Assembly: GCA_020860245.1 (NCBI GenBank) | Contig: JAJBUQ010000015.1 | Coordinates: 62,001-126,000, forward strand | DNA: 64,000 nt | Source of the DNA: Rikenellaceae bacterium | GTDB lineage: Bacteria; Bacteroidota; Bacteroidia; Bacteroidales; Rikenellaceae | Direction of reading: 5' to 3' | Shown here: positions 51,705-59,314 of the stretch, piece by piece | Layout of the letters: the number at the start of each line of letters is the position of its first letter | Position numbering within the stretch: position 1 is the first letter of the stretch | Position numbers and translations under genes: made by a program | Notes under the pieces: generated by a model | What the model saw: only the letters and a program-made list of their open reading frames with translations | What the model was told of the DNA's origin: nothing | Databases searched by the model: none

Positions 51705-51786
51705 GCGGATGTGGTGTAATTGGTAGCCACGCTAGACTTAGGATCTAGTGCCTTGCGGCGTGGGGGTTCGAGTCCCTTCATCCGCA
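51705..51786 (+). tRNA. tRNA-Leu (anticodon UAG)
   Basis: An 82-base class II tRNA. The acceptor stem is GCGGATG (51705-51711) / CATCCGC (51779-51785) with discriminator A. The anticodon stem CTAGA/TCTAG holds the 7-base loop CTTAGGA (51737-51743) with anticodon TAG at 51739-51741. The long variable arm (TGCCTTGCGGCGT region) and the T-loop GTTCGAG are clear. The 3' CCA is not encoded; CTA follows. It reads CUN leucine codons. It has its own promoter and terminator. Confidence 0.97.
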
Positions 51787-51789
51787 CTA

Positions 51790-51832
51790 AAGAGCCTCGG
51801 ACATTTTAGTTCGAGGCTCTTACTTTTTATCT
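51790..51832 (+). terminator. Terminator after tRNA-Leu
   Basis: A perfect 10-bp stem, AAGAGCCTCG (51790-51799) / CGAGGCTCTT (51812-51821), is followed by ACTTTTTATCTTT. Confidence 0.9.
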
Positions 51833-51845
51833 TTAGTTGTTATTT

Positions 51846-52280
51846 TTATTCTCCGTTGCGGATATTCTGCAACTTACCGGCAGAATATTTTATTTCCGAA
51901 AATACCGTTTTAAACTCTTCTCCGCGAGGAGACTGCGACAAGAATCCTATTTTTAATTTTTTATCCGTGCCCATCTCGAAGTAGCGGAACATGTGCCAGA
52001 ATTCTCCGTCGAGCGAATAATGGAAGGCATACGCTCCACCTCCAAGACCTGAGATACGCGCGTAAACTTCATCTCCTTCCACGTAATGATGATTGTTATC
52101 ATCTGAATATTTTTTATTTACCACACTAACCATCATGGGTTTATAATCAGGCGCATGCTCGAAGCACAACTTCGCCCAAAGATCGGTGTCGTCACGACTC
52201 TCCTTCTGCGGATCCACGAACAGGCGCGATCCTCTGCCACGCAACAAGTATGCATATCGATAGTCAGGATACGACCACCC
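51846..52280 (-). pseudogene. Decayed DUF1349-type (concanavalin-like) gene
   Basis: The frame encodes the C-terminal two thirds of a DUF1349 protein: WAKLCFEHAPDYKPMMVSVV, FHYSLDGEFWHMFRYF, IGFLSQSPRGEEF, VFSEIKY. Upstream in the same frame SRLFVDPQKESRDD can be read, but it joins directly to DLWAKLCFEH; about 35-45 residues usually found between these (the DFTL...YDAGVL part) are missing without a frame change. Above that, a TAA stop closes the frame with no good start codon; the longest open frame would need TTG. An in-frame deletion plus loss of the 5' end is the simplest reading. The gene sits between tRNA-Leu and tig. No promoter is seen. DUF1349 proteins are lectin-like and of unknown function. 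Confidence 0.7.
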
Positions 52281-52381
52281 TTAACAACTTTTCATTTCGG
52301 TTTTAAATGTTTTTCATCAACAATCAACTGAATAGCAAATGCTTATACCGTGAAAGTAATATATATTTTTATTTAGTCAAA

Positions 52382-52412
52382 TTTGTTATATATTTTAAAT
52401 ACTCTATCTTTG
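52382..52412 (+). promoter_or_regulatory. Consensus promoter of tig
   Basis: TTTG (52382-52385), 19 bases, then TATCTTTG (52405-52412). The leader is about 45 bases. The rest of the spacer from 52281 holds nothing that I can assign. Confidence 0.75.
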
Positions 52413-52463
52413 TGCCTTAAAATTCATGGGTTTAACCTGAAATAACAATATAAACAACATAAA

Positions 52464-53786
52464 ATGAACATCGTAAGAGAGAATCTTGACAACCAGACCG
52501 CTGTACTTAAAGTATCCGTAGGAGAGCAGGATTACAACGACGCAGTCGAAAAAACACTCCGCAATTACAGAAAAAAAGCGAATGTACCGGGGTTCCGTTC
52601 GGGAATGGTACCCATGGGCATCATAAATAAAATGTACAGGAAGAGCACCGTTGCCGAGGAGGCTTACAAGATCGCTACCAAAGCAAGCATCGACAATCTT
52701 AACGAAAGCAGTACGAAGACTCTCGGCGAACTGATGCCGAGCAGTACGCAGGAACCGATAGATTTTGAAAATAACACCGATTTCGAATTTATTTTCGAAA
52801 TCGGGCTTGCTCCGGAAGTGAACATCGAGCTCGACAAGAAGGAGGACAAGGTAACAAAATACACCATCAAGATAACAGACAAGATGGTTAGCGGATACAA
52901 GGAGAACTATCTCCGTCGCTTCGGCAAACTCGAAGATGTAGACGTGGTTACCAAAGACGAAGCCCTTACCGTAACTCTGGATCAGGAAGATATGAAAATC
53001 GAAGAGGCCTACGTAGGTCTTATCGGCATGAGCGAAGAAGAACGCGCTCCGTTTATCGGCAAAAAGGTCGGCGACAAAATGGAAGTGAACGTAAACGAAC
53101 TCTATAAAACTCCTTCGCAAAGAGCATCGATTTTCGGAATAAAGGAAGAAGAACTGGACGGTATAAATCCTGAATTTTCACTTGAAATAACCAAGATTCG
53201 CCAATTCGTGACACCTGAACTGGACGAAGAATTTTTTAAAATGGCATTTCCGGAAGGTAACATTAAGAACGAAGAGGAATTCAATAAATATATCGAAGAT
53301 CAGATAGCATCGGAACTAAGTCGCGAAACCGATTATAAATACGCTATCGACGTTAAAGACTACCTTATGAAGAAGGCCGATCTCAGCCTTCCAGAAGAGT
53401 TTCTCAAAAACTGGCTTTTCGCCGTGAACGAAGGTAAATTTACAAAAGAGGATATAGATAAGGAGTTCCCGGCGTTCGCAGACATGATGCGGTGGGATCT
53501 TATTCAGAGATACTTCATTGATAAATTCAGTCTCGAAATATCACAGGAAGAATTGAAAGAAGAGGCGAAGAGTTACGCAACCATGCAGTTCGCTTACTAC
53601 GGCATGCCATCGCCTGCGGAAGAGATGCTTGCGGGATATGTTGAACAGATTCTATCGAACAAAGAGGAGTTGAAAAAAATATACGATAAGGTATTTGAGA
53701 AAAAAATCGTAGATGCAGTCAGCAGGGATATATCCGTAAACAAAAAGACTATCTCTGCGGACGACTTCAACAAACTGTTCGCATAA
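52464..53786 (+). CDS. tig: Trigger factor
   Basis: A 440-residue ribosome-associated chaperone. The ribosome-docking signature GFRSGMVP (43-50) is the Bacteroidota form of GFRxGxxP. The middle FKBP-like domain (about 150-245) is divergent, and the helical C-terminal chaperone domain ends at DDFNKLFA. It binds nascent chains at the ribosome exit. It has a consensus promoter and a terminator at 53812. The usual clpP-clpX genes do not follow. Confidence 0.92.
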   Translation: MNIVRENLDNQTAVLKVSVGEQDYNDAVEKTLRNYRKKANVPGFRSGMVPMGIINKMYRKSTVAEEAYKIATKASIDNLNESSTKTLGELMPSSTQEPIDFENNTDFEFIFEIGLAPEVNIELDKKEDKVTKYTIKITDKMVSGYKENYLRRFGKLEDVDVVTKDEALTVTLDQEDMKIEEAYVGLIGMSEEERAPFIGKKVGDKMEVNVNELYKTPSQRASIFGIKEEELDGINPEFSLEITKIRQFVTPELDEEFFKMAFPEGNIKNEEEFNKYIEDQIASELSRETDYKYAIDVKDYLMKKADLSLPEEFLKNWLFAVNEGKFTKEDIDKEFPAFADMMRWDLIQRYFIDKFSLEISQEELKEEAKSYATMQFAYYGMPSPAEEMLAGYVEQILSNKEELKKIYDKVFEKKIVDAVSRDISVNKKTISADDFNKLFA

Positions 53787-53811
53787 ACGATCGAAAAGAT
53801 TTAAATCATTT

Positions 53812-53845
53812 AGAGGGTTGCTTGCGGGCAGCCCTTTATCTTTTA
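53812..53845 (+). terminator. Terminator after tig
   Basis: The 10-pair stem AGAGGGTTGC (53812-53821) / GCAGCCCTTT (53828-53837) with two wobble pairs is followed by ATCTTTTA. Confidence 0.8.
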
Positions 53846-53877
53846 CCTCTAAAACATCCGGTTTTAGATAATATTAT

Positions 53878-53885
53878 TATATTTG
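53878..53885 (+). promoter_or_regulatory. -7 box before the SLBB exporter gene
   Basis: TATATTTG is an exact TAnnTTTG match 36 bases before the ATG; no -33 box at normal spacing. Confidence 0.5.
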
Positions 53886-53921
53886 TAGCCTAATTATTAG
53901 AGACTTTGTAAATTATTTCCT

Positions 53922-56273
53922 ATGAAGATTACCAAACCCATTCTGCTTTTTTTAGCAGCCATAACTCTTTTTCAATTTACTAATGCCCAAACAGCAGTAC
54001 AACAGGCGGTACAGCAAGCCGTCACTACGGGCGGCATCGGCAACCCGCAAATAGAGGCGGCATTAAGCGGTGTAGGAGAAGGATTTACGGATAATTTCGA
54101 TTTTGGCGGGCAGGATTTAGATCTGTTTGAGAATGAAGACCGTGAAGTCGACGAGTCGGACGACGATGACAACTACCGGAGAATGGATAACTTCACTTCC
54201 GGGGGTCAGGTTTTCGGCAGGGATATTTTCCGCAGCAGCAGACTCACTTTTACTCCTAACTATAACATGCCTACCCCAAAAGATTACGTATTGGCGGCAG
54301 GAGATGAGATAATAATCGAGATCTGGGGACAATCAGAATTCAATACCAAAGCAAAAATATCAACAGAAGGAACGATAAACATCAGCAGAGTAGGACTGAT
54401 TTATCTTAACGGGCTGACAATAGAAGAAGCGGAGAACAGAATTAAGAAGAGCCTCAGTCAGATAATGAGCAATATCGATTCGGAGGATTCGGAGGTGAAG
54501 GTATCGTTAGGACAAATAAGGAGCATTAAAATAAATATGGTAGGTGAAGTCGCTGTTCCCGGCACATATACTTTACCGTCACTTGCGACCCTTTTCAATG
54601 CGATGTATTCCGCAGGAGGAGTCAATGCCATAGGTTCCCTGCGCGATATTAAAGTTTACCGTTCGAGCAGGCAAATCGCGTCTTTGGACGTATACGATTA
54701 TTTAATAAACGGTAATTATGAAACAAATATAAGGCTCGAAGATAACGACATGATAATCATACAGCCTTATGATAAATTGGTGAAGATATCGGGATATGTA
54801 AAACGCCCCAGAATATATGAGCTCAAAAATGGAGAGACCTTGGCAAAACTTATCGAATATGCGGGTGATTTCAGAGGAGACGCATATACCGACAATATCC
54901 GCATCAGAAGAAAATCGGGAGTACAATATGAAATTCTTACGGTGGGGGCGGACGAACTCGAATCTGTAATTATGGAGGACGGCGACGAGGTCTACGTAGA
55001 TAAAATTATCGAAGCGTATGCCAATAGGGTCTCGATCAGAGGCGCTGTATTACGACCTGGAGAATACGAATATTCGGACAAAATGTATACCCTATCGCAG
55101 CTTATTGAAAAGGCGGAGGGACTTTTGGGCAACGAGTTCTCCTCACGCGGACAGATCACGAGGCTGAAACCAGATCTTACGTACGAAATTATCCCTTTCG
55201 ATGTACTAAGCATAGCGACAGGCACCAGTGATATTTCATTAAGACCTGAGGACTACATATACATTCCCACGATTTTCGATATGAGGGAAGATTACACGGT
55301 AAGTGTCAAAGGGGAAGTCAATCATCCGTTAACACTTCCTTACAGGGACAATCTGACAATCGAGGACGTAATAATGATGAGCGGCGGACTGAAAGAATCT
55401 GCTTCCACATCTAAAATCGAAGTTGTCAGAAGAATAAAAGATCCGCGATCGATAAATTACAGCGAAGAAATAGCAGAAACATTTACTTTTTCAATATTCG
55501 AAGATCTCGGTTTGAGCGAAGATGCAAATAAATTTATTCTTCAGCCATTCGATATTGTCTATGTCCGCAGATCTCCGGCATATAACGCTCAACAATCGGT
55601 TTATATAAACGGAGAAATTCTTTTCGGCGGCGAATACGTACTGTCGCGTGCAAGTGAAAGAATAACAGAACTCGTAAAAGGGGCAGGCGGTCCTACTCCT
55701 GAAGCATATATCAAGGGCGCTCATTTGAAACGAAAAATGACAGACGAGGAGAGGATAAGGATGGAAACAATCCTTAAGGTCGCACAAAAGAATACGGGCA
55801 ACGGTACCGATTCAATCTCAATTCAATCTCTCGATATTTCCGAATATTATCCGGTAGGAATCGATTTGGAAAAGATTCTTAAGAATTCCGGTAGCGACGA
55901 AGATCTTATTCTACGTGAAGGGGACATGCTCTTCATTCCTAAAATGAATAGCACGGTGAAAATTTCCGGAGCGGTCTTATACTCTAATACCGTCGCGTTC
56001 ATGCCGAAGAAGAATATTAACGAATATATTTCTCAAGCAGGAGGTTATGCTCTAAATGCAAAAAAACGACCCTTCATAATTTATATGAACGGTACCGTAA
56101 CCTCTACGCGTAAAGGATTCCTGCACAAAAAATATCCTAAGGTGGAACCCGGATGTGAAATAGTAGTGCCTACCAAACAGATCAAGAATAATAACGTGGG
56201 CTTTGCCGAAGTGCTGGAACTTACCTTATCTGCGACTTCCACCGCCGCGGTTATTGCGAACCTCTTAAAATAA
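53922..56273 (+). CDS. Large SLBB-domain polysaccharide export protein
   Basis: A 783-residue exported protein: signal peptide (1-22), an acidic Asp/Glu-rich segment (about 60-85), a poly-export domain (PKDYVLAAGDEIIIEIWGQS, KAKISTEGTINISRVGLIYL), then several SLBB repeats (INMVGEVAVPGTYTLPS, VKISGYVKRPRIYELKNGET, VSIRGAVLRPGEYEYSD, VSVKGEVNHPLTLPYRDNLT, VYINGEILFGGEYVLS, VKISGAVLYSNTVAFMPKKN). It resembles Wza/GfcE-like outer-membrane export channels, but it is twice the length of Wza and has no lipobox. The C-terminal stretch (SATSTAAVIANLL) could be a membrane helix. No capsule or tyrosine-kinase genes are near. CstA follows after 14 bases, although the two functions seem unrelated. Confidence 0.88.
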   Translation: MKITKPILLFLAAITLFQFTNAQTAVQQAVQQAVTTGGIGNPQIEAALSGVGEGFTDNFDFGGQDLDLFENEDREVDESDDDDNYRRMDNFTSGGQVFGRDIFRSSRLTFTPNYNMPTPKDYVLAAGDEIIIEIWGQSEFNTKAKISTEGTINISRVGLIYLNGLTIEEAENRIKKSLSQIMSNIDSEDSEVKVSLGQIRSIKINMVGEVAVPGTYTLPSLATLFNAMYSAGGVNAIGSLRDIKVYRSSRQIASLDVYDYLINGNYETNIRLEDNDMIIIQPYDKLVKISGYVKRPRIYELKNGETLAKLIEYAGDFRGDAYTDNIRIRRKSGVQYEILTVGADELESVIMEDGDEVYVDKIIEAYANRVSIRGAVLRPGEYEYSDKMYTLSQLIEKAEGLLGNEFSSRGQITRLKPDLTYEIIPFDVLSIATGTSDISLRPEDYIYIPTIFDMREDYTVSVKGEVNHPLTLPYRDNLTIEDVIMMSGGLKESASTSKIEVVRRIKDPRSINYSEEIAETFTFSIFEDLGLSEDANKFILQPFDIVYVRRSPAYNAQQSVYINGEILFGGEYVLSRASERITELVKGAGGPTPEAYIKGAHLKRKMTDEERIRMETILKVAQKNTGNGTDSISIQSLDISEYYPVGIDLEKILKNSGSDEDLILREGDMLFIPKMNSTVKISGAVLYSNTVAFMPKKNINEYISQAGGYALNAKKRPFIIYMNGTVTSTRKGFLHKKYPKVEPGCEIVVPTKQIKNNNVGFAEVLELTLSATSTAAVIANLLK

Positions 56274-56287
56274 ATTAAAATAACGGA

Positions 56288-57706
56288 ATGGCAACCTTCT
56301 GTATTTGTCTTTTCCTGCTGCTCGTATCGTATTTTTCGTATGGGAAATATATCGAGAGAATCTTCGGAGCAGAAAAAAATGGTGATGTTCCGTCGAAAAC
56401 ACGCTACGACGGAGTAGATTATATTCCATTACCGATGTGGAAGACATTCCTTATTCAGTTCCTGAATATTGCAGGTCTGGGTCCGATATTCGGAGCTATC
56501 CTGGGAGCTGCTTATGGTCCGGTCGTCTTCCTGTGGATTACATTCGGAGGGATATTTGTCGGTGCGGTCCACGATTACGCTTCGGGAATCATATCCATAA
56601 AAAATAACGGATTGAGCTACCCGGAAATAATAGGTAAATATCTGGGGCTTAAGGTAAAACAGGTTTTAAGGGTATTCACCGTATTTCTTATGATATTAGT
56701 AGGAGCAGTATTTATGGCGGGACCAGCAGGGCTGCTTCAGGGAATAACCGGACTCGACGCGGTAATATGGCTTTATATTATTCTTATATATTATGTTCTT
56801 GCGACGTTGATGCCTATCGACAAGATTATCGGAAGAATTTATCCGGTATTCGGATTCGCTCTACTATTTATGGCTCTCGGAATTCTTGTAGTTATTTTTT
56901 CCGGATCTTATCAAATACCGGAACTATCGCTGACTAACATGAAAATGGATTCGGAATCGTTCCCCATATTCCCTACTCTTTTCATAACAGTAGCATGTGG
57001 TGCGGTCTCCGGATTCCACGCCACACAATCTCCGCTAATGGCGCGGTGCGTAACATGCGAGAGGCAAGGCAAACCTGTATTTTTCGGAGCAATGATTACC
57101 GAGAGCATAGTCGCGCTTATATGGGCTGCTGTCGGAATGGCATTTTTCGGAGGTGTTAAGGAGCTAAACCTCAATCTCGCAGAGCACGGAAACAATGCTG
57201 CATGGATAGTTGACACAATTGCTAATACAACCCTCGGACGTTTCGGCGCTATACTCGCTCTTCTGGGAGTAGTATTCGCACCTATAACCAGCGGCGATAC
57301 AGCGTTCCGGAGTGCACGGCTTATCGTAGCAGACTTCCTGAAAATAGAGCAAAAATCAATAAAAAACAGAATCTACGTAAGCGTCCCCTTACTTGCAGCG
57401 GGTTTCATAATTACATTCTTAGATTTCGATGTGATATGGAGATATTTCGCATGGGCCAATCAGACACTTGCCGCTGCAACATTATGGGCAGTGACGATAT
57501 ACCTGGCAGAAAATAAAAAAAATATTTATCTGACTTTTATTCCTGCGGTCTTTATGACAATGGTGGTAACGGTCTATTTTTTCACGTCAGAACAAATGGT
57601 CGGCATGTCTTATACGGCGGGGCTAATCCTCTCTTCGATATTGACATCGGCCGTAATGGCATGGACATGGAAGGTAATCGGTAAGCGATATAAATTAAAG
57701 CGGTAA
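56288..57706 (+). CDS. CstA-family peptide/pyruvate transporter, short form
   Basis: A 472-residue polytopic membrane protein of the carbon-starvation A family. FLNIAGLGPIFGAILGAAYG, FVGAVHDYASGIISIKNNGL, YPEIIGKYLG, GFHATQSPLMARC and ANQTLAAATLWAVTIYL are the conserved stretches. E. coli CstA has about 700 residues; this is the compact form. Members import peptides or pyruvate. Start 56288 leaves a short cytoplasmic N-terminus before the first helix. A bidirectional hairpin follows. Confidence 0.92.
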   Translation: MATFCICLFLLLVSYFSYGKYIERIFGAEKNGDVPSKTRYDGVDYIPLPMWKTFLIQFLNIAGLGPIFGAILGAAYGPVVFLWITFGGIFVGAVHDYASGIISIKNNGLSYPEIIGKYLGLKVKQVLRVFTVFLMILVGAVFMAGPAGLLQGITGLDAVIWLYIILIYYVLATLMPIDKIIGRIYPVFGFALLFMALGILVVIFSGSYQIPELSLTNMKMDSESFPIFPTLFITVACGAVSGFHATQSPLMARCVTCERQGKPVFFGAMITESIVALIWAAVGMAFFGGVKELNLNLAEHGNNAAWIVDTIANTTLGRFGAILALLGVVFAPITSGDTAFRSARLIVADFLKIEQKSIKNRIYVSVPLLAAGFIITFLDFDVIWRYFAWANQTLAAATLWAVTIYLAENKKNIYLTFIPAVFMTMVVTVYFFTSEQMVGMSYTAGLILSSILTSAVMAWTWKVIGKRYKLKR

Positions 57707-57725
57707 TCAGTTAATTTAAATTAAT

Positions 57726-57752
57726 AATCCCGGAAGATCGGCTTTCGGGATT
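57726..57752. terminator. Bidirectional hairpin between cstA and the aldose epimerase gene
   Basis: AATCCCG (57726-57732) pairs with CGGGATT (57746-57752), extended inward by AAG/CTT around one mismatch. T-rich tails lie on both sides. It separates convergent genes. Confidence 0.8.
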
Positions 57753-57776
57753 TATTATATAAGATTTAAAAAATCT

Positions 57777-58775
57777 TTATTTTATATACACCTTACTTAC
57801 TGCGCTCCACTCTGCGTGAGGAGCAACAGCTTGGAATCCGGTAACATCGTCTGGAAGATCGATATTTGGAGCATTTATCGCCCAGGTCTGCGGTTCCGCA
57901 CACGCCCAGGGAACTCCGCCTCCGTTATTCCAGAAGGTCCAGTGTCCGAATTTTTTATCGGTCTCGTAATATACGCTGATATTATTAGCTGTGTCCGTGA
58001 ATACAGCTCCGTAATATTCTTTACCGTTGATATTAAGAGGTTCGGAAGTCATGGACATCTCCATTCCTGTTCCCACGGGGGCCATTCCTTCTCCGTTGAA
58101 CTTCGACTCCGTCTCGTTCAATTCCAGGAATTTACCCGTAGGAAGGGTTCGTTCGTTAAGCTCCCATCTTTTACCGACAGACATTTTAAGCTTATATTGC
58201 TCAGGATCAGCACCTTTTACAAACGGAACCATTATCGGAGTATGATAGCCTACTCCGAGAGGCATGGGTTGTTCGCTGTTATTAATGAACGTCACCGTGT
58301 GTTCCAATCCGTCCGCCGAGAGTTTGAAGTCCATGCGGCATTCGAACTCGTGCGGGAATCCCCTGTATATCGCATCATTTATACGGTTTGAGAAGAATGA
58401 AGCTGATACTTTGACGTAATTCTCTCCTATCTCCGTGCGGGTTACGGTAAATTTCTGAACCTTAATTAATCCGTGATGGTGGTTATTCTGGTGCGGAATA
58501 GTTATCGGGAATTCATATTTTATTCCGTTGTAAGTGTAGGTTCCGTCTTCGATACGGTTCGGAGGAAACAATAACGGCAGACCGAACAACTGAGGAGTTT
58601 TAAGGAAATTCTCCACTTCTTCCTCTGTTGGGGTTCTGAAAATTTCTATATTTTTCGATGGGATTGATAATTTTATCAGATTTGCACCGACTTCCGGGAT
58701 AAGCAGAGCTTCGTAACCGCCGGCTTCCATTTTAACGGCTTCCATGCCGTACCATTCCGTTTTTTCGATATTCAT
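57777..58775 (-). CDS. Aldose 1-epimerase-like protein
   Basis: A 332-residue galactose mutarotase-fold protein. LFGLPLLFPPNRIEDGTYTY (about 63-82) is followed by HHHGLIKVQKFTV, carrying the first catalytic His, and by GVGYHTPIMVPF with the second; the catalytic Glu is probably in ACAEPQTWAINAPN. Aldose epimerases interconvert sugar anomers. The final part is long, and the exact sugar is unknown. Twelve bases separate it from aroK upstream. Confidence 0.88.
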   Translation of the reverse strand: MNIEKTEWYGMEAVKMEAGGYEALLIPEVGANLIKLSIPSKNIEIFRTPTEEEVENFLKTPQLFGLPLLFPPNRIEDGTYTYNGIKYEFPITIPHQNNHHHGLIKVQKFTVTRTEIGENYVKVSASFFSNRINDAIYRGFPHEFECRMDFKLSADGLEHTVTFINNSEQPMPLGVGYHTPIMVPFVKGADPEQYKLKMSVGKRWELNERTLPTGKFLELNETESKFNGEGMAPVGTGMEMSMTSEPLNINGKEYYGAVFTDTANNISVYYETDKKFGHWTFWNNGGGVPWACAEPQTWAINAPNIDLPDDVTGFQAVAPHAEWSAVSKVYIK

Positions 58776-58786
58776 AATGTTATCAG

Positions 58787-59308
58787 TTAAAAGTTATTGT
58801 TTTTTATTATATCGGCGAGCCGATCTATTATCTGCATATCTGTGTATCCGTCGCATCCGACGATAAGCTGCGCCTTGGAGTAGAACTCTTCCCTTTTACC
58901 GAGGGCTTCGGTAATGAATTCGAGGAGTTCCTCTTCCGACTTACCTTTTAATAACGGTCTCTTATCCAGTCCGTACCGCAAGCGTTGCATCAGTCCTTCG
59001 GGCGATACCTGAAGATATACGGTCAATCCGGCTTCGTTCATCATGTCCATATTATCGAAAAAACAGGGCGCCCCTCCTCCGGTGGCGACCACACACCCCT
59101 TACGGGAACAAAGTTCCTGAACAATATCCTTCTCCATTCGCCGGAACTCATCTTCTCCATCGACAGCAAATACTTCGTTTATCGTCCGCTTGTGTTTATC
59201 TACAAAGTAATTGTCCATGTCGAAAAATTCCATTCCGAGTTTTTTCGCGAGCGGTTTGCCTACCGTGGTTTTACCCGACCCCATATATCCTACGAGAAAT
59301 ATATTCAT
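58787..59308 (-). CDS. aroK: Shikimate kinase
   Basis: A 173-residue P-loop kinase: FLVGYMGSGKTTVGKPLAK (Walker A), FFDMDNYF with the substrate Asp, EDEFRRMEKDIVQEL with the shikimate Arg, GGGAPCFF, and RPLLKGKSEEEL as the lid. It phosphorylates shikimate at the 3-hydroxyl in aromatic synthesis. Six bases separate it from parC, so parC-aroK-epimerase form one minus-strand transcript. Confidence 0.95.
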   Translation of the reverse strand: MNIFLVGYMGSGKTTVGKPLAKKLGMEFFDMDNYFVDKHKRTINEVFAVDGEDEFRRMEKDIVQELCSRKGCVVATGGGAPCFFDNMDMMNEAGLTVYLQVSPEGLMQRLRYGLDKRPLLKGKSEEELLEFITEALGKREEFYSKAQLIVGCDGYTDMQIIDRLADIIKNNNF

Positions 59309-59314
59309 ACCGGG

